DNA of 64,000 bases from Eutreptiella sp. 'Long Island Sound 2002' (taxonomy: Eukaryota; Euglenozoa; Euglenophyceae; Eutreptiales; Eutreptiaceae). A model generated the notes under the pieces. That model did no database searches. It was not told the DNA's origin and worked only from the letters and a program-made list of their open reading frames with translations. The position numbers and the translations under genes were made by a program. Shown piece by piece: positions 51,997-63,930 of the stretch; the stretch's first letter is position 1, and every line of letters begins with the position of its first letter. Location: NCBI GenBank assembly GCA_964036045.1, contig OZ038382.1, forward strand, positions 74,014,687 through 74,078,686. Direction: 5' to 3'.

Positions 51997-52250
51997 GAGT
52001 GCCAGCCTTTTTCCCCTCCCTGTATGGCAGGTTGTGTGTATGGTTGCAACCCCGACTTCTCAAGGCGCTGGGGGGTGCAGTTCACCGCCCACTGCCTTCA
52101 GTGCACTGGTTTCATGGCAACATTTCTTATCAGGACACAGCTGGCACAAAAACGAAACCTGTCTCAAGAGGTCAGATTCCTTATTGGGGATTGAACCTGG
52201 GGTTGCACAACAATGTTGAAACACCGGATTTTGCATGTCATTATCTCATG
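51997..52250 (+). CDS. Exon c of the unknown gene
   Basis: Acceptor GGTTACAG at 51,996, donor CTCATG-GTACCT at 52,251, phase 0 out. It reads VPAFFPSLYGRLCVWLQPRL, LPSVHWFHGNISYQDTAG and IPYWGLNLGLHNNVETPDFA. Completes the Gly codon left by exon b. Confidence 0.5.
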
Positions 52251-52503
52251 GTACCTGTGAGGAATGCTTGTGCTTGCAGTGCAGAGTTTTGCCTTTGGCA
52301 ACGACCCAAATCCTTGTTTTGGGCCGTTTCCACAAGGTCCCGAGTTTCTCGTGTGGAAAGTGAATGGAATTGTGTTGATGCCATCCATAACATAAGAATT
52401 TGTTTACAGGGTGACTATGCGAAGGGTGTTGATGCTTGTTGAGGGGGGATGGTTGACAGCAAGACACAATGAAGTGCAAACAGTACCAACTCAGACATTA
52501 AAG

Positions 52504-52580
52504 CGTTGGAACCACAGCTCTCTGCTTGCCTGATGCATGCAAAGGAAGTCATTCCCACCTGCCTGAGAAGCAAACCGCCA
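52504..52580 (+). CDS. Exon of the unknown gene
   Basis: Acceptor ATTAAAG at 52,503, strong donor CCA-GTAAGC at 52,581. It reads LEPQLSACLMHAKEVIPTCL and RSKPP, phase 0 out, and so joins directly to 52,901. The link back to exon c needs a further short exon (a candidate follows TTTACAG at about 52,409). Confidence 0.4.
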
Positions 52581-52900
52581 GTAAGCATAGTGGGTGATGC
52601 GGAGGACCGTCCTGCGAAGCAATGCCTGCACACAAGGGCCCAGCTTCGGTTGTCTTGGTCATGCCGTTTTAGAATCAAACCCCAACACGGACACTTTTCA
52701 AACCCCAACACGGACACTTTTGGACCGTGCGGCACCCCCCACCCCCTATGCACCCTCCACTCACTAAAGAGAATGTAGCTTGACCAATTTCTCCACAACA
52801 GTCCACATTTTTTCTCACTTTCACGAAGTCCAACATCTGCCCTTGCTCTTGCCTGAAGCTGCCTGAAGCTGGGTAGCTATCAGTGTATGTGCTCTTTTAG

Positions 52901-53107
52901 GATGAACAGGATGCCCTGGCGTGGCTGGAGGAGCACAACGCCCTCCAAAATGGGTCATTGATCGTCGCCGATGCGGTGGACAATGCATTTGAGCAGTTTG
53001 CAGAGAACTACCTCACACAAACACGCGATGAAGAGAAATACAAGCCCCAGGACATGAATGTGCAGGGGGCAGAGGTTTACATGCGGGTTGTATCAGATGA
53101 CACATAA
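52901..53107 (+). CDS. Last recognised exon of the unknown gene
   Basis: Acceptor GCTCTTTTAG at 52,900. The frame reads DEQDALAWLEEHNALQNGSL, IVADAVDNAFEQFAENYLTQ and YKPQDMNVQGAEVYMRVVS to TAA at 53,105. Acidic, helical. It has no ATG, so it depends on splicing. Confidence 0.5.
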   Translation, partial: DEQDALAWLEEHNALQNGSLIVADAVDNAFEQFAENYLTQTRDEEKYKPQDMNVQGAEVYMRVVSDDT

Positions 53108-53939
53108 GTCACCTGCACCGCATGATGCGCAACAGTGTGCGGCCAGGCAGGCAGGCATGGTTGCGTGTGTCATCTCTCTGATCATTGGAATCGTGCCTGA
53201 GCAGCGGGAACACCCCTGCGCTATTGGCGAGTCACTGTGCTCGTTGTGCTTGTTGCTGACCCAAAATCGAAGTCCATTGGAGAAGCCGTGCGTCGCTTTT
53301 GTTGGTGTGTTTTTTTGTTCCGCGTGACACAGGCTGATCCAGGTTCAAACAACATGAATACAAAAAATGCAAGCGGGGACAACATGTGCCATGGATTGCG
53401 AGCAGGGATGGCAGGCCTTTGGTGTGTGCATTAGTGTCGTCATCCTCTGCAGCCTCTTCCATGGTATTTCACAATGTAAGCCCCACCTCAGCGGCAGCTG
53501 ATTCTCCGTCTAAGGCCTCCATGTTGGGGCATTCTGGCACACCCGTTTGTTGACATCCCACTCCTTCATTGTTTGCTAATGTTTGAGAAGCTGGCAAGTG
53601 CTCAGCACGGGAAACAGAAGTGTTCTTCTCCCGGAGGTCCTCCCCTGCAGTGCGCCCTGCAGCATGCCTACGGCGCGCGTTTGGAATAAGCCAACCAGGA
53701 GAATGGATGTGCCACGCTTCGCACATTGAGCTGGGGCCGTAGCCTCTCCTTTGTAGAGACTGATAGCTGTCAACAGATCAGCCCCTGTGGGTACCATTTT
53801 TGTGGACAAGTACCCCAAATGGCCGTTGAATAGTGGTTTTTATCTTCTTCTTGTAGGCTTTGGAGTTTTTTTTTGTTGCAGGAGAATTATTCCCAGCCGG
53901 TGTCACGTGTGGCGTGCGACAGTACCGTGTATGTTGTAA
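53108..53939. other. No confident gene
   Basis: Short ORFs on both strands. The minus-strand stretch 53,469-53,726 (REKNTSVSRAEHLPASQTLA) is the most protein-like but lacks support. Confidence 0.3.
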
Positions 53940-54215
53940 TTCGTGTAAATTTTTTTTTTTGCGGTAAATGCATGTAACAAAAAAATCGTCTAGTCGTGTA
54001 ATTTTTTTTTGCGGTAAGTCGTGTAAGCCGGCTTACACGACCTACCGCAAAAAAAAAATTACACGATTAGACGATTTTTTTGTTACACGCATTTACCGCA
54101 AAAAAGAAAATTACACGACTTACCGCAAAAAAAAAATTACACGATGTGACAATTTTTTCCTACACACGTTTACCGCAAAACTCAAAAAATTACACGACCT
54201 TACCGCAAAGAAGCA
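53940..54215. repeat. AT-rich TTACACGACTTACCGC repeat, with ~180-bp palindrome
   Basis: A near-perfect inverted repeat is centred on GCCGGC at 54,027-54,032. The arms, about 90 bp each, contain TTACACGA, poly-A and TTACCGCAAAA words, including the GTCTAG/TTAGAC pair. Right of it the same words continue as a direct repeat to about 54,215. The same family recurs at 61,420-61,570. Confidence 0.85.
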
Positions 54216-54929
54216 ATTACTAATTTTAATGAAAATGCATGCATGTAGGCGATGTGCCCACCTGTGGCCACGCCGTGGCCGCTAGGCCTATGTAGCCTGT
54301 GCCATGGGCCCTCCGGGCGCCCCAAAATTGTTGTTGTGTAGGCTATTTCGTGGCACCTGAAAAATTTTTCACATTTCGACTTTTTCCGAAACCCTTCCGT
54401 TGCCCCTAGGTTGGGTTTGGGTGATCATTTGGTGACAATAGGGGTACTTGAGCGCCCATGGGGACCCACGTAGTGGCCACTGGGCCCATCTAGCCCGAGC
54501 CATGGGCCCCCCAAAAGCTTCGAAATTGCTGTGTGTAGGTGGTTCAGTGGCATTTGGTGTGTGCACAAGCAGTTTTCCACCCTCTACAGGTCAAAAATGG
54601 AAAAATTTTGTAAAACATTTTTTTGATATTGTGACCACTCACAATGATGAAATATGCTGTGTAAAGCATGTTTTAGGCCCATTTTTATGTGTTTTTCACC
54701 CTATTTGGGTGTTGGGGGGGGGGGGGGGGGCTCCCCAAGGGGTCTAGGGCACATCCTGCTTATGTAGTTTACCAGCCTCGGCAGCTCAAAAATGGAAATT
54801 TCCAAACTGATTTTTTTATATTCTTAGGGGGAGCCTTAAGTGCAGTGCGCGCGCAGTGCGCGCGCAGTGCAACTATTTGGGCGTCTGGCCGTACTAGAGA
54901 CCCATACTTTGAGATACTAGGGGCCCCTA
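54216..54929. other. Spacer with paired GGGGCCCATGG-type segments, no gene
   Basis: Two diverged copies of a segment containing GGCCACTGGGCC/GTGGCCGCTAGGCC, GCCATGGGCCC and TTTCGTGGCAC/TTCAGTGGCAT (about 54,270-54,360 and 54,470-54,560), a poly-G run near 54,713 and a CAGTGCGCGCG triplet at 54,840. Confidence 0.45.
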
Positions 54930-55385
54930 GGGGCATCATGGTGACCCGTAGCGTAGGTTTTGACTTCTGATTTTGACCCCCTTTGTTGGGGACCCCCGAG
55001 AATGCAAGGGTGACGTAGCATTTCCGCCCTCTTTTGGCCCCCAACCTTCCGGTGCTATTGAGGAAACCGGGACAATCTTTGAATCCACGCTTTGTCCGTG
55101 GTGCATCATGGTGACCCTTGGCGTAGGTTTTGACTTCTGATTTTGTTCCCCTTCTTTTGGGGACCCCCGAGAATGCAGGGGTGACGTAGCATTTCCGCCC
55201 TCTTTTGGGCCCCAACCTTCCGGTGCTATTGAGGAAACCGGGACAATCTTTGAATCCACGCTTTGTTGCGTGGTGCATCATGGTGACCCTTGGCGTAGGT
55301 TTTGACTTCTGATTTTGTTCCCCTTCTTTTGGGGACCCCCGAGAATGCAGGGGTGACGTAGCATTTCCGCCCTCTTTTGGGCCCA
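54930..55385. repeat. ~171-bp tandem repeat, about 2.7 copies
   Basis: CATCATGGTGACCC recurs at 54,933, 55,103 and 55,276, each followed by GTAGGTTTTGACTTCTGATTTT, GGGGACCCCCGAGAATGCA and GACGTAGCATTTCCGCCCTC. Copies 2 and 3 are nearly identical. Confidence 0.9.
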
Positions 55386-55794
55386 GGGACCAATGCGCTG
55401 TTCATGGCCTTTCCAGATGTGCATGATGTGTGTTATGTTCAGGGAAGGTGGTTTGCAACTTTCTTGAGCTGGGGCAGTTTGGGTCACCTAATTCTAAGGG
55501 CGTTTCCAAGGGGTGTGCTTGGGGGCTCTTCCGGGGGAACATAGTCTAAAAGTAGCGCGCAGTGCAAAGATTCCCCCTTACCATCCAAAATGATCAAATA
55601 TCCTATGTGAAGCATGTTTTGGCCCCTCTTTATGTGTTTTTCACCCTATTTGGGTGTTTTGGGGTGAGGGGGGGCTCCCAAGGGGGCCGGGGCACAACCT
55701 GCTTATGTAGCCTTCCTGCCTCGGCGGCTCCAAAATGGTCGCTCCTCTCCCCTCTTCGAGGTGCTGATCGTGCTGTGCGGGCCGTTGAAGCGCC
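55386..55794. other. Spacer before the 10-bp minisatellite
   Basis: Contains AGTAGCGCGCAGTGCAAAG and a second copy of the AAGCATGTTTT...TATGTGTTTTTCACCC segment seen at 54,668. No gene supported. Confidence 0.5.
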
Positions 55795-58700
55795 CTATGG
55801 ACCTATGGGGGCCTGTGGGGACCTATGGGGACATATGGGGACCCGTGGGGACCTATGGGGGCCTTTGGGGTCCTGTGGGGACCTATGGGGACCTATGGGG
55901 ACCTATGGGGGCCTTTGGGGACCTCTGGGAACCTATGGGGCCTATGGGGGCCTAACTGGACCGATGGGGGCCTATGGCGGCCTATGGGGACCTATGAGGA
56001 CCTATGGGGACCTATCGGGGCCTATGGGGACCTGTGGGGGCCTATGGGGACCTATGGGGACCGATGGGGACCTATGGGGGCCAATGCAGATTTGTGGGGG
56101 CTATGGGGACCTATGGGGACCTATCGGGGCCTATGGGGACCTATGGGGGCCTATGGGGACCTATGGGGGCCTACGGGGACCTATGGGGACCTATTGGGGC
56201 TAATGGGGCCTATGGGGACCTATGGGGACCTATGGGGACCTATGGGGACCTATCGGGGCCTATGGGGACCTATGGGGGCCTATGGGGACCTATGGGGGCC
56301 TACAAGGATCTATTGGGACCTATTCGGGCTAATGGGGCCTATGGGGACCTATGGGGAATTATGGGGGCCTATGGGGACCTATGTGGACCTATGGGGACCT
56401 ATGGGGCCCATGGGGGCCTATGGGGACCTATGGGGACCTATGGGGGCCTATGTGACCTATGGGGACCTATGGGGGCCAATGCAGACTTGTGGGGGCCTAT
56501 GGGGACCTATGGGGACCTGTCGGGGCCTATGGGGACCTATGGGGGCCTGTGGGGACCTAAGGGGACCTGTGGGGGCCTATGGGGACCTATGGGGACCTAT
56601 CGGGGCCCATGGGAACCTTTGGGGCCCTATCGGGGCCTATGGGGGCCAATGCATACTTGTGGGGCCTATGGGGACCTATGGGGACCTATCAGGGCCTATG
56701 GGGACCTATGGGGGCCTATGGGGACCTATGGGGACCTATGGGGACCTGTGGGGACTTATCGGGGCCTATGGGGACCTATGGGGACCAATGGGGACCTATG
56801 TGGGCATATGGGGACCTATGGGGACCTATCGGGGCCTATGGGGACCTATGGGGGCCTGTGGGGACCTAAGGGGACCTGTGGGGGCCTATGGGGACCTATG
56901 GGGACCTATCGGGGCCCATGGGGACCTATGGGGACCTATGGGGGCCCATGGGGGCCAATGCATACTTGTGGGGCCTATGGGGACCTGTGGGGACCTATCA
57001 GGGCCTATGGGGACCTATGGGGGCCTATGGGGACCTATGGGGACCTATGGGGACCTATGGGGACTTATCGGGGCCTATGGGGACCTATGGGGACCAATGG
57101 GGACCTATGTGGGCATATGGGGACCTATGGGGACCTATCGGGGCCTATGGGGACCTATGGGGGCCTGTGGGGACCTAAGGGGACCTGTGGGGGCCTATGG
57201 GGACCTATGGGGACCTATCGGGGCCCATGGGGACCTATGGGGACCTATGGGGGCCCATGGGGGCCAATGCATACTTGTGGGGCCTATGGGGACCTGTGGG
57301 GACCTATCAGGGCCTATGGGGACCTATGGGGGCCTATGGGGACCTATGGGGACCTATGGGGACCTATGGGGACTTATCGGGGCCTATGGGGACCTATGGG
57401 GACCAATGGGGACCTATGTGGGCATATGGGGACCTATGGGGACCTATCGGGGCCAATGCACACTTGTGGGGGCCTATGGGGACCTATGCGGACCTATCGG
57501 GGCCTATGGGGACCTATGGGGGCCTGTGGGGACCTAAGGGGACCTGTGGGGGCCTATGGGGACCTATCAGGGCCTGTGGGGGCCTATGGGGACCTATGGG
57601 GACCTATCGGGGCCCATGGGGACCTATGGGGGCCTATGGGGGCCACTGCAGACTTGTGGGGCCTATGGGGACCTAAGGGGACCTGTGGGGGCCTATGGGG
57701 ACCTATGGGGACCTATCCGGGCCCATGGGAACCTTTGGGGCCCTATCGGGGCCTATGGGGGCCAATGCATACTTGTGGGGCCTATGGGGACCTATGGGGA
57801 CCTATCACGGCCTATGGGGACCTATGGGGGCCTATGGGGACCTATGGGGACCTATGGGGACCTGTGGGGACTTATCGGGGCCTATGGGGACCTATGGGGA
57901 CCAATGGGGACCTATGTGGGCATATGGGGACCTATGGGGACCTATCGGGGCCTATGGGGACCTATGGGGGCCTGTGGGGACCTAAGGGGACCTGTGGGGG
58001 CCTATGGGGACCTATGGGGACCTATCGGGGCCCATGGGGACCTATGGGGACCTATGGGGACCTATGGGGGCCCATGGGGGCCAATGCATACTTGTGGGGC
58101 CTATGGGGACCTGTGGGGACCTATCAGGGCCTATGGGGACCTATGGGGGCCTATGGGGACCTATGGGGACCTATGGGGACCTATGGGGACTTATCGGGGC
58201 CTATGGGGACCTATGGGGACCAATGGGGACCTATGTGGGCATATGGGGACCTATGGGGACCTATCGGGGCCAATGCACACTTGTGGGGGCCTATGGGGAC
58301 CTATGCGGACCTATCGGGGCCTATGGGGACCTATGGGGGCCTGTGGGGACCTAAGGGGACCTGTGGGGGCCTATGGGGACCTATCAGGGCCTGTGGGGGC
58401 CTATGGGGACCTATGGGGACCTATCGGGGCCCATGGGGACCTATGGGGACCTATGGGGGCCTATGGGGGCCACTGCAGACTTGTGGGGCCTATGGGGACC
58501 TATGGGGACCTATCAGGGCCCATGGGGACCTATGGGGGCCTATGGGGACCTATGGGGACCTATGGGGACCTATGGGGACTTATCGGGGCCTATGGGGACC
58601 TATGGGGACCTATGGCGACCTATGCGGGCTTATGGGGACCTATGGGGACCTATCGGGGCCAATGCAGACTTGTGGGGGCCTATGGGGACCTATGGGGACC

Positions 58701-61135
58701 TATCGGGGCCTATGGGGACCTATGGGGGTCCGTGGGGACCTAAGGGGACCCGTGGGGGGCTATGGGGACCTATCGGGGCCCGTGGGGACCTATGGGGACC
58801 TATGTGGACTTATGGGGACCTATGGGGACCTGTGGGGACCTATGGGGGCCTATGGGGACCTCTGGAGGCCTATGGGGACCTATGGGGGCCTGTGGGGACC
58901 TATGGGGACCTATGGGGGCTTGTGGGGACTTATGGGGCCTATGGGGACCTATGGGGGCCTATGGGGACCTATGGGGACCTATCGGGGCCAATGCAGACTT
59001 GTCGGGGCCTATGGGGACCCTATGGGGACCTATCGGGGCCTGTGGGGGCCTATGGGGACCTATGGGGACCTATGGGGACCTATGGGGACCTATCGGGGCC
59101 CATGTGTTAACCACCACATAGACCTATGGGGACCTATCGGGGCCCATGGGGACCTATGGGGACCTATGGGGGCCTATGGGCGCCAATGCAGACTTGTGGG
59201 GCCTATGGGGACCTATGGGGACCTATGAGGGCCTATGGGGACCAATAAGGGGCCTATGGGGACCTGTGGGGACCTATGGGGACCTATGGGGGCCTATGAG
59301 GACCTATGGGGACCTATCGGGGCCAATGCAGACTTGTGGGGACCTATGGGGACCTATCGGGGCCTATGGGGACCTATGGGGGCCTATGGGGACCTAAGGG
59401 GACCTCTGGGGGCCTATGGGGACCTATCGGGGCCTGTGGGGACCTATGTGGACCTATGGGGACCTGTGGGGACCTATGGGGCCCTATGGGGACCTCTAGC
59501 GGCTTATGGGGACCTACGGGGGCCTGTGGGGACCTATGGGGACCTATGGGGACCTATCGGGGCCCATGTGTTAACCACCACATAGACCTATGGGGACCTA
59601 TCGGGGCCCATGGGGACCTATGGGGACCTATGGGGGCCTATGGGCGCCAATGCAGACTTGTGGGGCCTATGGGGACCTATGGGGACCTATGAGGGCCTAT
59701 GGGGACCAATAAGGGGCCTATGGGGACCTGTGGGGACCTATGGGGACCTATGGGGGCCTATGAGGACCTATGGGGACCTATCGGGGCCAATGCAGACTTG
59801 TGGGGACCTATGGGGACCTATCGGGGCCTATGGGGGCCTATGGGGACCTAAGGGGACCTCTGGGGGCCTATGGGGACCTATCGGGGCCTGTGGGGACCTA
59901 TGTGGACCTATGGGGACCTGTGGGGACCTATGGGGCCCTATGGGGACCTCTAGCGGCTTATGGGGACCTACGGGGGCCTGTGGGGACCTATGGGGACCTA
60001 TGGGGACCTATGGGGACCTATCGGGGCCTATGGGGACCTATGGGGGCTTGTGGGGACTTATGGGGGCCTATGGGGACCTATGGGGACCGGTTGCCACCTA
60101 TGGGCACCTATGGGGACCTACGGGGGCCTATGGGGACTCATTGGCATCTATGGGAACATTTGGGGACCCATTGGCACCTACGGGGACTTCCCGGGGCCTA
60201 TGGGGACCTATGGGGGCCTATGGGGACCTTTGGGGAGCATTGGCACCTATGGGGACCTATGGGGACCTATCGAGGCCTATGGAGACCTATGGGGGCCTAA
60301 GGGGACCTATGGGGACCTCTGGGAACCTATGGGGACCTATGGGGACCTATGCGGACCTATGGGGACCTATCGAGGCCTGTGGGGACCTATGGGGGCCTAA
60401 GGGGGCATGCGGGGACATATGGCGACCTATGGGCACCTATGGGGCCCTTTGGGGACCTCTGGGAACCTATGGGGACCTATGGGGGCCTAAGGGTACCTAT
60501 GGGGGCCTATGGGGGCCTATGGGGACCTATGGGGACCTATGGAGACCTATCGGGGCCCATGGGGACCTATGGGGACCTATGGGGGCCTATGGGGGCCAAT
60601 GCAGACTTGTGGGGCGTATGGGGACCTATGGGGACCTATCGGGGCCTACGGGGACCTATGGGGGCCTATGGGGACCTAAGGGGACCTGTGGTGGCCTATG
60701 GGGACCTATCGGGTCCTGTGGGGACCTATGGGGGCCTATGGGGGCCTGTGGGGACCTATGCGGACCTATCGGGGCCTATGGGGACCTATGGGGGCCTGTG
60801 GGGACCTAAGGGGACCTGTGGGGGCCTATGGGGACCTATAGGGACCTATGGGGACCTATCGGGGCCCATGGGGACCTATGGGGACCCATGGGGACATGTT
60901 GCCACCTATGGGCACCTATGGGCACCTATGGCGACCTATGGGGGCCTATGGGGACTCATTGCCATCTATGGGAACATTTGGGGACCCATTGGCACCTACG
61001 GGGACTTCTGGGGGCCTATGGGCACCTATGGGGGCCTATGGGGACCTATGGGGGCCTATGGGGACCTTTGGGGACCCATTGGCACCTATGGGGACCTATG
61101 GGGACCTATTGAGGCCTATGGGGATCTATGGGGTG
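55795..61135. repeat. 10-bp minisatellite CTATGGGGAC, 5.3 kb, with 309-bp higher-order units
   Basis: Tandem CTATGGGGAC with CTATCGGGGC, CTGTGGGGAC and CAATGCA-ACTTGTGG variants. Ten bases times three gives a 10-residue period, and all three forward frames yield the same peptide cycle (MGTYGDLWGP), which explains very long open frames without any gene. Higher-order copies are offset by 309 bp (blocks near 56,579, 56,888 and 57,197; again 57,695 and 58,004). A 464-bp duplication carries GTGTTAACCACCACATAGACC at 59,104 and 59,568. The array degenerates after about 60,080, where CACCTATGGGCACC and CATTGGCA variants appear. Confidence 0.95.
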
Positions 61136-61414
61136 GGGGGGCATCAACTTTTGGCACACCCATTTGGATACCCCCCCCCCCCTTCCTCCAAGCATCAGAT
61201 CTATATCAGACATATCACACATCTTGTTGTATATACTGCAAAAACAACATGCCACATCAGACATCAGGCTTTACACACAATCCTGCCATGGCCCTGTTAG
61301 CATGGACCCGGCGTCCCATCGTTAAGGTCGCTATGGGGTGCCATACGGAACCGGTAGCTGTACATATTGCGCACGTATTGCAAAGGTTGCATTTCTTTCA
61401 ATTTTTCAATTTTT

Positions 61415-61575
61415 TTTTATAATTTACACGACTTACCGCAAAAAAAAATTACACTCCCTTACCGCAAAAAAAATAATTCAACTTTTTTTTTATTCATTTA
61501 CACACATTTACGGCCAAAAAAATTACACAACTAGACGCTTTTTTCGTACACGACTTACATTTTTCACGACAGTAC
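61415..61575. repeat. Second AT-rich TTACACGACTTACCGC block
   Basis: Diverged copy of the repeat at 53,940-54,215 (ACACGACTTACCGCAAAA, CAACTAGACGC). With the first block it brackets the 54.2-61.4 kb repeat-rich segment. Confidence 0.8.
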
Positions 61576-63489
61576 CTCCCTCTGTTGCAACGTCAAGGAT
61601 AAACAGGTTGACGGTGAGCACAAAGGGTATGTACAAAGAACTGTGTCGCTAAAGATCGGCCTGAACCATGGCCTTGGCTATAAGCAACATTGAAATGGGA
61701 TCGATTGCTGACATTTAGCACATTGCATCGAACATCGCATTGCACATTGTGCATGACGCGCCATGTGTACTGTGCACATGGAACCATGCACGCTGCACAC
61801 TTTGTACGGCGCACTTTGCAACACAGGTCTTGCGGATCGGGGGGCTCAGCCGTTGTATGCAACCCCCCTCCCCTCCACCTGGGGCATAAAAGATAGGGTC
61901 ACAGTGCAAACGGCGCAAGAAGGTTTTTTGTGCCAAGCTCAAGGACTAAATACTTGGTTTTGCCCAATATGTTTGTGCTCAAAATGCGTAGAGTTTAATG
62001 CAGAAAACTGTTGTCTGCGACACCTCCTAAGAAATGGCAGTTGATGGCGTAGGATGTGCAATTCAATTAAATGCCAACACGATGTGCTCAAGTGTGATAT
62101 CCCTTGCTATATCAAGGTCCCCCAGAGTGGAGAGAAGCAAGAATGGCCATGTCATCCTTTGCTGTATCGGGTCTTCCAGAGCGAAGAACCAAGAAAGGCT
62201 GCAGCACCCCTGCCAAATTGGGGAGAAGAGTAGTGGTGTAAAAAGAATTCTCATGATCACTCTGGTTTTGGCATGGGTTTCATCCCTTGAGGGTGTATGA
62301 GTCCCATTCCATCCAATGCGCTGCAGGTTCCAATAGCTCCGTGACCCCAACCTTTACCTTATTTTCCTTCAGCATCTAAATCTAATCTGTAGGAACAGAA
62401 CCCCAACCTATCACAAGAAACATGCTCCACACAGATCTAGGTATGGCGGTACCATGGTTTCTATGGGAGGGACCGTTTTGCCTTCAAAGGAGCGATCCCC
62501 CCCCCCCCATGTAATCCCCCCCTATCCCGCAACCCCCCCCCCCTCGGGGGGGCGAATGATTACTTGGCCCAAAAAGCATAGAAAATACTAGGCACCGAAG
62601 GCGCCAAAGAAAAGTTTTACAAGGTGTTGAAGGCGCCGAAGCTGATTTACACTGTGATATTATGGTATAGTATTGTGGTGCAATACCCCCGCCCCCCACT
62701 CAAGGGGACCGTCACTTCGTGACCCCCCCCCCCCCCCCCCACCCCGCGGTGCGGGCGAACCGGTACGGACATTGGTGGGGAGATTCCAAGGGCGGGAGGT
62801 AAGGTTGGGGCACATGCCGCTATTTATTGCACCATGACCAGAATCTAGTGATTCCTTGCGCCCCCCCCCCGTATCAACTCACCTACGGGACCCCCCCCCC
62901 CACCTTGTGGATTTCACGGAATGGTCACCAGCGCCCCCCGAATTACACAGGTAGTAGCACCACCCCAAATCATCTTGCCTTGGTAGGTCCCGGGGCATGG
63001 TGGCACTCTGCGCACCTAGGTCCCCTCCAACTGCCTGAGGTACTTCATTGTGAGTGTGAGGGCCTCGCCAACTTGCAGCACCACTTGTGCCAAGAAGCAA
63101 TCAAGGAGTGTGTGCCCTATTCCATCTAGTGTTGTGCCTAAGACATACCCGTGCCCACGTAGTCGTGGGATGGCTTTGCAGCATGTCCGTGAGATTTGGA
63201 GATAGTGCGCCTAGGCCCATATCTCCCCCCACGGGCTTAGCCTTACCATGTCTCCCCACTAAGGCACAGAGCACTAGGCAATAACACAATCACCGACCCA
63301 CAATGGAGCAACCGAGTGTGCATGCAGATCCCTAGCAGCCAACCCCCAACCTCCATAGCATACAACCATGGGCACATGAGCGGCGAAGGGGAGTAGGATC
63401 CGTCGATACCCTGCATAGGCGGTCCTCCCTTCCCATGACACGCAGAGTACCACCACCGGGTTTGGGAATGATTAGCAGTCTAGCAACCC
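61576..63489. other. No confident gene
   Basis: A CATTGCACATTG-rich stretch near 61,720-61,800, CGAAGGCGCC words at 62,590-62,640 like those in the glycosidase intron, and long poly-C runs at 62,500-62,740 and 62,865-62,900. Short ORFs on both strands show no recognised domain. Confidence 0.4.
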
Positions 63490-63930
63490 TTGTCACCGGA
63501 CAGCTGGGATTGCCCAACCGAGGCTAACATTTCCCACATGTTAGGGGCCCTGTCGCAGTTGACGGAGCCCAGTGTTGTGGGTGTCCCACCATCTTATCAC
63601 GACATGAAGTCGGCCGCAACCAAGGCTCCTTGGCGATGTCGCTCGGTCGGTCTGCTACCCGTTGCCGGGGGCACTACCGTGCATTTCCCTAGCAAGGTCC
63701 CCACACTAATCCTGCAGGCATGGGCCGATGGAGTGCCTAGCAAGCTCTTGGGGCCGGTCCTCAACTTGGCCAAGAAGCAACCAATGGGGTTGGTCCGCAA
63801 TAGCTCCCTTGTCATGCCATACCTCCGCCGCGTCAAGACGGGCCACATGCAAGCGTGTAAGCTAGCGTGTAGCATGAGTGTAGGTGGGCAATGCCCCTGG
63901 AGGTGTTCACGTGTCGTCGCTAGCTGTTAG
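63490..63930 (+). CDS. Possible ORF, unknown
   Basis: 146 codons, GC-richer than its surroundings: TVHFPSKVPTLILQAWADGV, KLLGPVLNLAKKQPMG and LVMPYLRRVKTGHMQACK. The reverse strand is also partly open. No family recognised; it may be part of another element. Confidence 0.25.
   Translation: MSPDSWDCPTEANISHMLGALSQLTEPSVVGVPPSYHDMKSAATKAPWRCRSVGLLPVAGGTTVHFPSKVPTLILQAWADGVPSKLLGPVLNLAKKQPMGLVRNSSLVMPYLRRVKTGHMQACKLACSMSVGGQCPWRCSRVVASC

Noticed and set aside
55825-60809. Open frames up to 1074 codons rich in Gly, Trp, Tyr and Asp
   Set aside because: They arise from the 10-bp minisatellite, which encodes the same 10-residue cycle in every forward frame.
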